Below are positions 1 through 9,264 of a stretch of DNA of 64,000 nt, piece by piece. Numbering within the stretch: the stretch's first letter is position 1; each line of letters begins with the position of its first letter. The DNA lies in contig NZ_FQUX01000001.1 of NCBI RefSeq assembly GCF_900129275.1, forward strand, positions 930,001 to 994,000. Direction: 5' to 3'. Position numbers and translations under genes: made by a program. Source of the DNA: Arenibacter palladensis. Lineage in GTDB: Bacteria > Bacteroidota > Bacteroidia > Flavobacteriales > Flavobacteriaceae. A model generated the notes under the pieces. That model was given only the letters and a program-made list of their open reading frames with translations, had not been told where the DNA came from and searched no databases.

Positions 1-1
1 A

Positions 2-3000
2 AATGGGGGCGATTTTAGTACGGACGTGTTTACAAAGCAATTTTCGCCATTTAAGACCTATGTAGGTCTTAATGTGCCCAAAGGTGATAAAACCAGGGGT
101 ATGTTGCTCACAGATCAACCCCATAAATTTGAGGTGGTAACCGTAGATGAAATGGGCAATGCCAAAGCTACCGGCAATTTAAAGGCAACTATCTATAAAG
201 TAAGCTGGAGATGGTGGTGGGAGACCTCTGCCGATAACCTTTCCAGTTTTAGTAGTAGTGAGTATCAGGAAAAAGTTTTTGAGGAGACCATAAGCACTAA
301 TTCCAATGGTAAGGCATCATTTAATTTTGAGCTAAAGTACCCCGAGTGGGGTCGATATTTGGTTAGGGTGGAAGATCCAAAGGGAGGGCATGCAACTGGC
401 AAAACAATATATGTAGATTGGCCGGGATGGGCTGGAAAGAGTATGAAAAACGATCCTTCCGCTGCTACTATGTTAGTGTTCTCCACGGATAAGGAAGTTT
501 ACAAAGTTGGGGAAACTGCCATCGTTACCTTTCCTGGTTCGGAGGGAGGAAGGGCATTGGTTACCGTTGAAAATGGTAGTGAAGTACTGCATTCACAATG
601 GGTGGAATCCCAAAAGGGGGAAACAAAATTTGAAATTCCAATTTCCGAATTGTTTACTCCCAATGTTTATATCAATATAAGTTTGCTGCAACCCCATGCC
701 ACCACTTTAAACGATTCCCCTATACGAATGTATGGGGTACTTCCTATATTGGTAGAAGATCCATTGACCAAGCTGCAACCAGAAATTACTATGCCAAATG
801 TCTTGGAGCCAGAGGAAGGTATAACCTTAAAAGTAAATGAGAAACTAGGCAGGGCCATGACTTATAGTATTGCCATGGTTGATGAAGGATTGCTGGATCT
901 AACACGTTACAAAACTCCAAATCCGTGGAATACTTTTTATGCCCGGGAAGCACTGGGGGTCAAGAGTTGGGATGTGTACGATGATGTAATAGGGGCCTTT
1001 GGAGGGAGAATAAATCAGGTATTTGCTATTGGTGGTGACGGAGAATTGGCCGGAGCCAAAAACAAAAAGGCCAATCGCTTTGAACCTATGGTGGTTTATC
1101 TAGGTCCCTTTAGCTTGAGTAAAGGGGAAACAAAATCACATAAGATAGATATTCCCAAATATGTTGGTTCAGTAAGGACAATGGTCATAGCCGGGAATTC
1201 TGGGGAAGCTGCATATGGTGTGGCAGAGAAAACAACACCCGTAAGAAAACCACTTATGGTATTGGCTTCCTTGCCAAGGAAAATCACTCCAGGGGAGATG
1301 GTAACCTTACCGGTTACGGTTTTTGCTATGGAAAGCAAGGTAAAGGAGGTGACCTTGCAGATTAAACCAGATCCTTCTTTTACGGTAGAAGGGAAGACGG
1401 TACAAAGCGTTTCCTTCACCCAACCAGATGAGAAAATGGCCTATTTTCAATTAAAGGTGGCCGATTATAATGGCATAGGGAAAGTTGTGGTGGAGGCTTC
1501 GGGAAATGGGGAAAGGGCATCTTTTGAGGTGCCAATAGATGTGGTGAACCCAAATCCTTTGACTACGGTGACGGAAGATATTGTTCTGGAGGCCGCTAGT
1601 AGCAGAAAAATTGACCTTGAAACTTTTGGCATTCCGGGCAGTAATAAGGCAGAGGTGGAATTCTCTACGCTGCCACCCATGAATTTTAATGGAAGAATGC
1701 AATATTTGATCCAATATCCGCATGGGTGTTTGGAGCAGACCACCGCTAGTGCCTTTCCCCAGTTGTTTATTACGGATATCTTCGATATTAACACAACTAA
1801 GAAAAAAGAGATACAGCAAAATGTTGAAAGTGCCATAAAAAGAGTGGGCAGCTATCAAACGCCAAGTGGGGGTTTCGCATATTGGCCAGGACAAAATTAT
1901 GCCGATGATTGGAGTTCGTCCTTTGTGGGCCACTTTTTATTGGAAGCTGAGAAGAAGGGATACGTTTTGCCATTGGGATTTAGGTCTTCTTGGCTAAATT
2001 ATCAACAGAACATAGCTAGGCAATGGAGATCAGGAACAGGGTCTTCGGATTTGGCCCAGGCGTATCGCTTATATACCTTGGCACTTTCTGGTAATGCGGA
2101 TATTTCGTCTATGAACAGATTAAGGGAAACGCCCAATCTTTCCAATGAGGGGAAATTCCGTCTGGCGGCTGCCTATGCACTTGTTGGCCAGGAAACTGTG
2201 GCCCAAGAGATAATTAAATCCGCAAATTATGATTTTTCCGATGGCAAACATGATTATCAAACCTTTGGGTCTTCCGATCGAAATAAGGCGATGGCCTTGG
2301 AAACATTTGTGGTCTTAAAGGACAAGGTAAAGGCCCAAGATATGGCCAAGACTTTGGCACAGCGTTTAAGTTCGGATCAATGGATGAGTACCCAGAGTAC
2401 GGCATATTGTCTCTTGGCATTGGCAAAATTTGCCCATATGGTAGGGGGCAAGGGAATTAAGGCCACCATAACCGTAAATGGGGGCAATACAGCAATAAAT
2501 ACGGACAAAACCTTGGCCAATACGGGATTGGGTATTAAAACGGGGACCAATTCCATCAATATAAAAAATATTGGCGAAAATTTGCTTTATGTGAGTATCA
2601 TTAAGAGTGGAATTTTGCCTGTAGGAGAGGAAAAGGAATTGGAACGGAATTTAGTGGCCAATATGGCCTTTAAGGGAAGGAACGGTATAAAATTGGATCC
2701 TTCCTCCATAATGCAGGGCACGGATTTTGTCGTGGAAGTGTCGCTTACCAATACCAAGGCAGAATCCATTAAAAATGTGGCACTTTCCGAAGTATTCCCA
2801 AGTGGGTGGGAAATAGTAAATACCAGGTTCACGGATTTTGGTGATTTTGCTGAAAACGAGGTGACTTATACTGATTTGAGGGATGATAGGGCCAATTTTT
2901 ATTTTGACATGAAGAAGAACGAAACAAAGGTATTTAGGGTATTGTTGAACGCCTCTTATTTGGGAAGATATTACCTGCCAGGGATACAGGCCGAGGCTAT

Positions 3001-3058
3001 GTACAACAATGATTTCGCAGTGCGTACCAAGGGCCAATGGGTAGAAGTGGTACAGTAA
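2..3058 (+). CDS. Alpha-2-macroglobulin-like protein, 5'-truncated
   Basis: The reading frame is open to the left window edge, so only the C-terminal ~1,018 residues are visible; the GTG at 26 is internal, not a start. The visible part has beta-rich MG-type domains, then a thioester-type motif HGCLEQ with its Cys codon at 1727, then the helical complement-like domain typical of this family, and a C-terminal receptor-binding-like beta domain. Family knowledge: bacterial alpha-2-macroglobulins (YfhM type) are envelope proteins thought to trap attacking proteases by the Cys-Gln thioester, and their genes are often linked to pbpC. A pbpC gene lies 2 kb downstream here, which supports the call. 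The signal or lipoprotein sequence is outside the window. Confidence 0.9.
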   Translation, partial: NGGDFSTDVFTKQFSPFKTYVGLNVPKGDKTRGMLLTDQPHKFEVVTVDEMGNAKATGNLKATIYKVSWRWWWETSADNLSSFSSSEYQEKVFEETISTNSNGKASFNFELKYPEWGRYLVRVEDPKGGHATGKTIYVDWPGWAGKSMKNDPSAATMLVFSTDKEVYKVGETAIVTFPGSEGGRALVTVENGSEVLHSQWVESQKGETKFEIPISELFTPNVYINISLLQPHATTLNDSPIRMYGVLPILVEDPLTKLQPEITMPNVLEPEEGITLKVNEKLGRAMTYSIAMVDEGLLDLTRYKTPNPWNTFYAREALGVKSWDVYDDVIGAFGGRINQVFAIGGDGELAGAKNKKANRFEPMVVYLGPFSLSKGETKSHKIDIPKYVGSVRTMVIAGNSGEAAYGVAEKTTPVRKPLMVLASLPRKITPGEMVTLPVTVFAMESKVKEVTLQIKPDPSFTVEGKTVQSVSFTQPDEKMAYFQLKVADYNGIGKVVVEASGNGERASFEVPIDVVNPNPLTTVTEDIVLEAASSRKIDLETFGIPGSNKAEVEFSTLPPMNFNGRMQYLIQYPHGCLEQTTASAFPQLFITDIFDINTTKKKEIQQNVESAIKRVGSYQTPSGGFAYWPGQNYADDWSSSFVGHFLLEAEKKGYVLPLGFRSSWLNYQQNIARQWRSGTGSSDLAQAYRLYTLALSGNADISSMNRLRETPNLSNEGKFRLAAAYALVGQETVAQEIIKSANYDFSDGKHDYQTFGSSDRNKAMALETFVVLKDKVKAQDMAKTLAQRLSSDQWMSTQSTAYCLLALAKFAHMVGGKGIKATITVNGGNTAINTDKTLANTGLGIKTGTNSINIKNIGENLLYVSIIKSGILPVGEEKELERNLVANMAFKGRNGIKLDPSSIMQGTDFVVEVSLTNTKAESIKNVALSEVFPSGWEIVNTRFTDFGDFAENEVTYTDLRDDRANFYFDMKKNETKVFRVLLNASYLGRYYLPGIQAEAMYNNDFAVRTKGQWVEVVQ

Positions 3059-3150
3059 TAGTTCTTGGCGGCCCTAAAAAAAATGAACGCTCCTTAACGC
3101 AACCATTTTGTATTTTTTGCATTTATGAATAAAAATATAAATAGTATCAT

Positions 3151-3681
3151 ATGAAAAAAATAATTTGGTTTGGGCTCTTTGGAGCAATTGCATTTAACAG
3201 TTTATTGGTAGGATGTAGTACGGATAATACCGTTGAATGCCCTGCTGATTATGAAGGGGCACTTGTTACGGAGGAAAATGGGTTACTCGGAACTTGGGAG
3301 TTGACGGCCATTGTTGCGGCAAAGGAAGTAGATATTACCAAAGACGACGTGCAGAATCCAAAAAAGGATATTTATGTGCAATATACGGACTGTGAAAAGG
3401 ATGCCGAGTATACTTTTGGACCCGGTCGCGCCTACGAATTCGCCCAGGGTCAAAATGCGTCCAACTGTAGTAATAAACTTAAGATTGAAGGGACTTGGAA
3501 GCTTTCCAGTGACATCCTAGGTTTAATTGGTAATTGTTCCGCCCAAAATTTGAAAATTGTTTTCAATGAGGGCAAATCCGCATTTACCACCACTTCCAAT
3601 TACAACATAACGGATGTAAACGGATTGACCGTACAAACAGACGTGACATTTACCTATACCAAAACGGAAGCGACCAATTAA
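3151..3681 (+). CDS. Lipocalin-like lipoprotein
   Basis: A 176-residue predicted lipoprotein. The hydrophobic N-terminus ends in a lipobox (LLVGC, Cys22), so it is probably anchored in a membrane facing the periplasm or surface. After the linker comes GLLGTWELTAI, the opening strand typical of lipocalin-like domains in Bacteroidota, and a second such strand, KIEGTWKLSSD, follows. Several Cys residues could form disulfides. It sits 92 bp after the alpha-2-macroglobulin gene on the same strand and ends at a bidirectional hairpin. The ligand and function are unknown. Confidence 0.7.
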   Translation: MKKIIWFGLFGAIAFNSLLVGCSTDNTVECPADYEGALVTEENGLLGTWELTAIVAAKEVDITKDDVQNPKKDIYVQYTDCEKDAEYTFGPGRAYEFAQGQNASNCSNKLKIEGTWKLSSDILGLIGNCSAQNLKIVFNEGKSAFTTTSNYNITDVNGLTVQTDVTFTYTKTEATN

Positions 3682-3700
3682 TTGATTTTGAGTCAAAGAT

Positions 3701-3751
3701 TATATCGTCCTATGGTTACCAAATAATTTTTTGGGGCCATAGGATGATATA
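3701..3751. terminator. Bidirectional hairpin between convergent genes
   Basis: 15-bp inverted repeat, arms 3701-3715 and 3737-3751 with one G-T wobble and a 21-nt loop containing a T run. It lies exactly between the ends of the plus-strand lipoprotein gene and the minus-strand cvpA-like gene, the position of a shared terminator. Confidence 0.55.
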
Positions 3752-3752
3752 T

Positions 3753-4301
3753 TTACCAACGCACTTTAATGAAGTCGTTTTGCTCCTTGTTCTGGGGTGG
3801 TTCTGCTTCAAGAGGTTCATTTTTCTTTAGTACCTTACTGAAAACAAGGGCCCCAATTTCCTTTACGGGCATATATAGTTTGGATTCGTCAATTGATTCT
3901 TGCTTAACAAACCCCAATTGATTGTTGGTTCTGTCAAAAAAAATCAAAAGGGCGCCTAGGATTACGGCAACCTTGAGTGCTCCAAATATTCCTCCCGCTA
4001 TTTTATTCAGTAAGCCCAACATGGCAAAATCGGCAATTTTAGTCAAAAGTTTTCCTGCCAAATTTACCACCAGGACAATAATTATAAAGGTGATCAAGAA
4101 GGAAGCAGTGTTCATATAACGTTCGTTCCATTCCATATTTTTGGCAAGATATTCCCCCACGATATAGGAAAAATGAATGGCACCGTATAAACCGGCAATA
4201 AGTGCAATCAAAGATGCCAATTCTACCAAGAGACCATTTTTAATCCCCTTGTATAGGCCGTATAGTAATAGTAATCCAATAATAATATCCAATATGCCCA
4301 T
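3753..4301 (-). CDS. CvpA family membrane protein
   Basis: A 182-residue inner-membrane protein starting MGILDIIIGLL, with four hydrophobic segments (about residues 3-20, 25-50, 60-85 and 100-120) and a charged C-terminal tail. The internal KNGLLVELASLI and the Gly-rich GGIFGALK segment fit the CvpA family. That family was named for colicin V production and is now linked to envelope homeostasis. I chose the ATG at 4301 over a TTG six codons upstream because that TTG overlaps the TATATTTG element (4317-4324, minus strand) that probably drives the gene. The gene is divergent from the one at 4407. Confidence 0.8.
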   Translation of the reverse strand: MGILDIIIGLLLLYGLYKGIKNGLLVELASLIALIAGLYGAIHFSYIVGEYLAKNMEWNERYMNTASFLITFIIIVLVVNLAGKLLTKIADFAMLGLLNKIAGGIFGALKVAVILGALLIFFDRTNNQLGFVKQESIDESKLYMPVKEIGALVFSKVLKKNEPLEAEPPQNKEQNDFIKVRW

Positions 4302-4311
4302 ACAAAAGTCT

Positions 4312-4345
4312 TTTGACAAATATAAAACTTTGATTTGTACCTTTG
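4312..4345 (+). promoter_or_regulatory. Candidate Bacteroidota sigma promoter
   Basis: TTTG at 4312-4315 and TACCTTTG (TAnnTTTG) at 4338-4345, spaced 22 nt, upstream of the gene at 4407. The usual spacing is 19-21, so this is a near match. The opposite strand carries TATATTTG at 4317-4324 for the divergent cvpA-like gene. Confidence 0.4.
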
Positions 4346-4406
4346 AACAATTCTATTCTGTTTGGATAAGTGAATCCGGAATAGTTATAAATTAAGATAA
4401 ATTACG

Positions 4407-4763
4407 ATGTCTAGAGATACACAGTTAAAGGATAGATGGGAGACTTTGGTAAAAAAATTGTCTGCCCAATTTGCGGACAACGATCCATTGGAATTGGATG
4501 CCATCATATATCTGGTAGGCGTCCAGGAATTGGGGCAGATTCATAAAATCTACAAGAAGGATGAAAAATTAAATCTAATGCATATAGCTATCTGTAGGTT
4601 GTTGGAACCTTATGGGTATTATGAGTTCGATTTTTTTGATGAAGATGGTTGGCCACATTATAACATAAAGGAAGAACTTCCCCCGTTAAAGGCAGGCGAA
4701 CAATCTGTCTTAATGAAGGAAGCTTTGGTAAGCTATTTCTTGGAAAAGGAATACATCATTTAG
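4407..4763 (+). CDS. Conserved hypothetical protein, 118 aa
   Basis: An acidic soluble protein of 118 residues with no signal peptide or membrane segment. It is mostly helical with a FDFFDEDGWPHY turn around residues 73-84. I do not recognise a characterised domain. It starts a tight plus-strand group: the next gene begins 2 bp after its stop, and that one overlaps pbpC. Co-transcription with the envelope gene pbpC is therefore likely, but no function can be assigned. Confidence 0.7.
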   Translation: MSRDTQLKDRWETLVKKLSAQFADNDPLELDAIIYLVGVQELGQIHKIYKKDEKLNLMHIAICRLLEPYGYYEFDFFDEDGWPHYNIKEELPPLKAGEQSVLMKEALVSYFLEKEYII

Positions 4764-4765
4764 CT

Positions 4766-5077
4766 ATGGAACTTAAAAAGCCCTATTATGCCGTAATTTT
4801 TACTTCCATTACAACCGAGGACAATAAGGGGTATATGGAAATGGCCCATCAAATGGAGTCGCTGGCAAAAAGGCAGACGGGTTTTCTAGGTTTTGAAAGC
4901 GCAAGGGACCAATTAGGGATCAATGTAAGTTATTGGGATAGTCTAGTGGCCATAGCGGATTGGAAAATGCAGGCGGATCATTTGTTTGCTCAAAAAAAAG
5001 GCAGGGAAGAATGGTACAAATGGTACAAGGTCCGTATTTGTATGGTGGAAAGGGAGTATGAATTTGGGAACGGATAA
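4766..5077 (+). CDS. Antibiotic-biosynthesis-monooxygenase-fold protein
   Basis: A 103-residue protein with the short ferredoxin-like alpha+beta pattern of the ABM family: strand PYYAVIFTSI, helix YMEMAHQMESLAKRQTGFLGFES, strand GINVSYW, and a Trp-rich helix around EEWYKWYKVR. Family members are small dimeric oxygenases, isomerases or stress proteins. This one resembles the group annotated only as antibiotic biosynthesis monooxygenase, and the substrate is unknown. It begins 2 bp after the preceding gene and overlaps the start of pbpC by 20 bp. Confidence 0.7.
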   Translation: MELKKPYYAVIFTSITTEDNKGYMEMAHQMESLAKRQTGFLGFESARDQLGINVSYWDSLVAIADWKMQADHLFAQKKGREEWYKWYKVRICMVEREYEFGNG

Positions 5078-7448
5078 GGATTCGAAAAAGGGAATAACAA
5101 CCTTTCTACGGTTGAAGGAGCTAATTCAAGAGTATCCTAAGAAATTACTTATCCTTACTTTACTGCTGATTGCTTATTATTTCTGTTTGCCCAAACAACT
5201 ATTCCATACCCCCCATGCCACTGTTGTTGAGAGTAAATCGGGCAAGCTCTTGGGAGCACTTATTGCCGAGGACGGTCAATGGAGATTCCCTGTGGTGGAT
5301 AGCGTGCCCTATAAATTTGAGACCTGTATTTTAAATTTTGAGGATGCCCATTTTTATAGGCATCCCGGTTTTAATCCTGTTTCCATAGGCAAAGCTTTTA
5401 TAGCAAATATTTTGGCAGGGAAAACAGTAAGGGGGGGTAGTACCCTTACCCAACAGGTAATACGCTTATCCCGCAATCACAAAAAACGGTCATATTGGGA
5501 AAAAGTTAAGGAACTGGTCTTGGCCACGAGATTGGAGTTGGGATATTCCAAGAATTATATTCTAAAATTATATGCCAGCCATGCCCCATTTGGTGGTAAT
5601 GTGGTAGGGCTGGAGGCGGCTGCTTGGCGTTACTTTGGCATGCAGCCAGATCAATTGTCATGGGCAGAAGCAGCTACTTTGGCCGTATTGCCCAATGCCC
5701 CAAGTTTAATATACCCTGGAAAGAATCAAACAAAATTGCTGAACAAGAGAAATAGGTTACTTCACAAATTATTGAATAATCATTATATAGATAGTACTAC
5801 CTACCAGCTTTCCCTTTTGGAAGAATTGCCCCAAAAGCCATTTCAATTACCGGACACAGCACCTCATTTGGTTCAATATTTGGCCAAAAAATATAAGGGC
5901 AAGAGAATTTCGACCCCTGTGGATGAAAACCTTCAGGCAAGTATAAATAGTATTGTAAATAAGCATTATAAAAACTTAAAACAGAATCAGGTTTACAATG
6001 CGGCAGTTCTGGTGATGGATGTTAAGACACGTAAGGTACTTTCTTATGTAGGCAACACACCAACGGATAACGAACACGAAAAGGATGTGGATATGGTACA
6101 GGCCAATCGCAGTACCGGCAGTCTGCTAAAGCCATTATTATATTCCGCCATGATGAATGAGGGGGAATTATTGCCAACTATGCTAATACCGGATGTTCCT
6201 ACCCAAATAGCAGGTTATACCCCTGAGAATTTTAACGAAAGCTATAGCGGCGCAGTTGAGGCGGACAAGGCGTTGGCCAAGTCACTAAATATTCCTGCAG
6301 TGCGCCTGCTACGTTCCTACGGACTGGAAAAATTTAGGGATCAACTGGATTTGTTCAACCTAAGGGGCCTGAATAAGTCAGCCGATCATTATGGCTTAAC
6401 ATTAATTCTTGGCGGAGCAGAAAGCAATCTATGGGATTTGTGCAAGACCTATGCCTCCTTGGCATCAACCGTAAATCACTTTAATGCCACCTCTAGTGAA
6501 TATTATACCAAGGAATTTATAGAACCAATCCCATCAGCGGAAACCAAGGTAGATTTTGGTGCTAAATCTACCGAAGTGACCATTTTTGATGCGGCCAGCA
6601 TCTACCTTACTTTTGAGGCCATGAAAAAAGTAAACCGGCCAGAGGGCAGTGAATCCTGGGAATTTTTTGATTCTTCCAAGCAGATAGCTTGGAAAACGGG
6701 TACCAGTTTTGGTAATAAGGACGCTTGGGCCATTGGCATTACCAAAGACTACGTGGTTGGGGTTTGGGCTGGAAATGCCGATGGAGAGGGAAGACCAAAT
6801 GTAACCGGACTTAGCAGTGCCGCCCCAATGCTATTTGATGTGTTTGATGTTCTACCCAGATCCTCCTGGTTTCAAAAGCCAGAGGATGAGTTCACGGAAA
6901 TTAATGTATGTTCGGAAAGTGGTTACCTGGCTGCTGACATCTGTCCCAAAACAGTAATTTCTATTCCCAGAAAGCAAAATTTCGTAAAGCCATGTGCGTA
7001 TCATCAATTGGTGCATTTAGATGCTGAAAAACAGTTTAGGGTCAATTCCTCCTGTGCAGATTTGTCACAAACAATAAGCGAATCTTGGTTTACATTGCCA
7101 CCGTTGATGGAATACTATTATAAAAAGGGACATCCCTCATATAAAACTTTACCACCTTTTCAGGAAAACTGTAAGGATTCCAATACTGCGGCAATGGAGT
7201 TTATATATCCCAGAAACGGAAGTAGAATTACCTTGGCGAGAAATTTTGAAGGTAAGAAGAATGAATTGGTGGTTAAGTTGGCCCATGTTAAACCGGCGAC
7301 ACCTGTTTATTGGTATTTGGATGAGAAATATATTGGGCAGACCACGGACTATCACGAAATAGGATTGATGCCGTCCCCCGGAGAGCACGGAATTATGGCA
7401 GTTGACGCCTTGGGCAATGAAGTTGTTGTTATAATAACAATAGAGTAA
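5058..7448 (+). CDS. pbpC: Penicillin-binding protein 1C
   Basis: A bifunctional peptidoglycan synthase of 796 residues with one N-terminal membrane anchor (about residues 28-46). The glycosyltransferase-51 domain shows the catalytic Glu in FEDAHFYRHPG (Glu95) and the GGSTLTQQ motif near residue 125. The transpeptidase domain shows SLLK (Ser355, Lys358), a SLN box (AKSLNIPAV) and KTG (Lys546). A Cys-containing linker and a C-terminal BiPBP-type beta domain follow, as in PBP1C. I chose the ATG at 5058 because upstream alternatives lie deep inside the previous gene. Linkage to an alpha-2-macroglobulin gene is the known PbpC-YfhM context, although four genes separate them here. Confidence 0.93.
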   Translation: MNLGTDKDSKKGITTFLRLKELIQEYPKKLLILTLLLIAYYFCLPKQLFHTPHATVVESKSGKLLGALIAEDGQWRFPVVDSVPYKFETCILNFEDAHFYRHPGFNPVSIGKAFIANILAGKTVRGGSTLTQQVIRLSRNHKKRSYWEKVKELVLATRLELGYSKNYILKLYASHAPFGGNVVGLEAAAWRYFGMQPDQLSWAEAATLAVLPNAPSLIYPGKNQTKLLNKRNRLLHKLLNNHYIDSTTYQLSLLEELPQKPFQLPDTAPHLVQYLAKKYKGKRISTPVDENLQASINSIVNKHYKNLKQNQVYNAAVLVMDVKTRKVLSYVGNTPTDNEHEKDVDMVQANRSTGSLLKPLLYSAMMNEGELLPTMLIPDVPTQIAGYTPENFNESYSGAVEADKALAKSLNIPAVRLLRSYGLEKFRDQLDLFNLRGLNKSADHYGLTLILGGAESNLWDLCKTYASLASTVNHFNATSSEYYTKEFIEPIPSAETKVDFGAKSTEVTIFDAASIYLTFEAMKKVNRPEGSESWEFFDSSKQIAWKTGTSFGNKDAWAIGITKDYVVGVWAGNADGEGRPNVTGLSSAAPMLFDVFDVLPRSSWFQKPEDEFTEINVCSESGYLAADICPKTVISIPRKQNFVKPCAYHQLVHLDAEKQFRVNSSCADLSQTISESWFTLPPLMEYYYKKGHPSYKTLPPFQENCKDSNTAAMEFIYPRNGSRITLARNFEGKKNELVVKLAHVKPATPVYWYLDEKYIGQTTDYHEIGLMPSPGEHGIMAVDALGNEVVVIITIE

Positions 7449-7546
7449 CAATAGCCCTTTGATTTGGGTCTATAAACCATTATCTTTAAAGACTTTGGTC
7501 AAAGTAAGATAAATGCAACTTCTATTAACGGATACCCTCTAAAAAG

Positions 7547-9214
7547 ATGACAAAAAATATTCGATTTTCTAACTTGGATAGAAAAAAAACAATAGCCAAA
7601 CTACAGGAAGAGACCTTTGATCTGGTGGTTATTGGTGGTGGAATTACGGGTGGTGGTATTGCCTTGGATGCTGCATCCAGGGGTTTAAAGGTTGCCTTGG
7701 TTGAAAAAAATGATTTTGCATCCGGGACCAGCAGTAAATCAACAAAGTTGATTCATGGCGGATTGCGATATCTAAAACAATTTGATTTCTGGTTGGTAAA
7801 GGAGGTGGGTTCCGAAAGGGCCATAGTACATAATTTGGCGCCGCATTTGGTGTTACCGGAGAAAATGTTGCTGCCATTAATAGAAAATGGGTCTTATGGC
7901 AAATGGCTTACTTCTATTGGGTTGAAGGTTTATGATATTTTGGCCCAAGTGACCGGAGATGATAAACGTAAAATGTTGGAGAAGAAAGAGGCCTTGAAAT
8001 TAGAACCCTTGCTGCCCAAAAAGATCTTAAAAGGGGCAGGGTATTATGCGGAGTACAGGACAGATGATGCCCGACTCACTATGGAGACTATAAAGACCAG
8101 CCTGCAATATGGGGCCATACCTCTCAATTATGCCGAGGTGACCGACTTTGTTTATGAGGAGGATATGGTTGCAGGGGTTAAGGTAAAGGACACGATTTTG
8201 GACACGGAATTTTCAATAAAGGCCAAATACGTCATTAGCGCTGCAGGACCTTGGGTGGATGAGCTTAGGGGCATAAACAATTCCAAGAAAGGAAAGCGCC
8301 TACATCTTACCAAAGGGGTGCATCTGGTTTTCCCATATGAAAAATTGCCTATAAAGCAATCTGTTTATTTTGATATACCTGACGGACGCATGATGTTTGC
8401 GATTCCAAGAGGCAAGATTACCTATATTGGAACCACGGACACCAATTTTAACGAGAACAAGGATAAGGTAAAAACAGATGTGGCCGATGCTATTTATTTA
8501 ATATCTGCCGTAAATAATATGTTTCCGAAGATAAATTTGGAAATGGAAGATATTATTTCTTCATGGGCCGGACTACGCCCACTTATACATGAAGAAGGCA
8601 AGTCTGCCTCGGAACTATCGCGGAAGGATGAAATTTTTACTTCAGATACCGGCCTTATAAGTATTGCTGGTGGTAAGCTAACGGGTTATCGTAAAATGGC
8701 GGAGCGTGTAGTGAACAGGGTAGCCAAAAAAATGGAGGAGGATTATGGAATTACTGTAAAACCTTCGGATACGGAACATATTCCTTTATGTGGTAACGAG
8801 TTTAAAAAGTATAAATACGTTAAGAAATATATTGCGGAAATCCATGAAAGACTAACCCCTGAGGGATTTGCTCAATATGATGCCTGGTATTTGGTAACCA
8901 ATTATGGAAAGCAGACCGAAACAATTTTGCAGTACTATGCTAAGCAGAAAGAAGATGATCATGTGTTGGGTATGGCCAAGGCAGAGTTGAAATTTACCAT
9001 AGAAAATGAAATGGTACATACCCCCATGGATTTTTTTATCCGCAGAACTGGAAGGCTGTATTTTGATATAGATAGTATTAGAAAATTGATGGAACCTATA
9101 CTGGCCGAGTTTAAAACTATCTATAAACTAAATGATAATGTTATTGATACCTACCGGAAAACCTTGGAAAGAGAAATCGAAGAACATTCCAATTTTTCGC
9201 TAGACCGAATTTAA
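7547..9214 (+). CDS. glpD: FAD-dependent glycerol-3-phosphate dehydrogenase
   Basis: A 555-residue flavoprotein that oxidises sn-glycerol 3-phosphate to dihydroxyacetone phosphate and passes electrons to quinone at the inner membrane. The dinucleotide-binding motif VVIGGGITGGGIALDAA is at residues 27-43, followed by the family segment SGTSSKSTKLIHGGLRYL. Downstream blocks include ISAAGPWVDELR, a TTDTNF turn and IAGGKLTGYRKMAE. Length and order match GlpD. No glpF or glpK is adjacent. The gene faces gpsA, which catalyses the opposite reaction, across a 50-bp gap. Confidence 0.95.
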   Translation: MTKNIRFSNLDRKKTIAKLQEETFDLVVIGGGITGGGIALDAASRGLKVALVEKNDFASGTSSKSTKLIHGGLRYLKQFDFWLVKEVGSERAIVHNLAPHLVLPEKMLLPLIENGSYGKWLTSIGLKVYDILAQVTGDDKRKMLEKKEALKLEPLLPKKILKGAGYYAEYRTDDARLTMETIKTSLQYGAIPLNYAEVTDFVYEEDMVAGVKVKDTILDTEFSIKAKYVISAAGPWVDELRGINNSKKGKRLHLTKGVHLVFPYEKLPIKQSVYFDIPDGRMMFAIPRGKITYIGTTDTNFNENKDKVKTDVADAIYLISAVNNMFPKINLEMEDIISSWAGLRPLIHEEGKSASELSRKDEIFTSDTGLISIAGGKLTGYRKMAERVVNRVAKKMEEDYGITVKPSDTEHIPLCGNEFKKYKYVKKYIAEIHERLTPEGFAQYDAWYLVTNYGKQTETILQYYAKQKEDDHVLGMAKAELKFTIENEMVHTPMDFFIRRTGRLYFDIDSIRKLMEPILAEFKTIYKLNDNVIDTYRKTLEREIEEHSNFSLDRI

Positions 9215-9264
9215 GGGCATTGGTTAAAGTGATCCTTGATAGGCCTACAAGTTAAATCTTAAGG

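Noticed and set aside
1451-1933. Long minus-strand frame inside the macroglobulin-like gene
   Set aside because: It lies antisense to a clear coding sequence with a strong family match and has no recognisable domain. It is a shadow frame.
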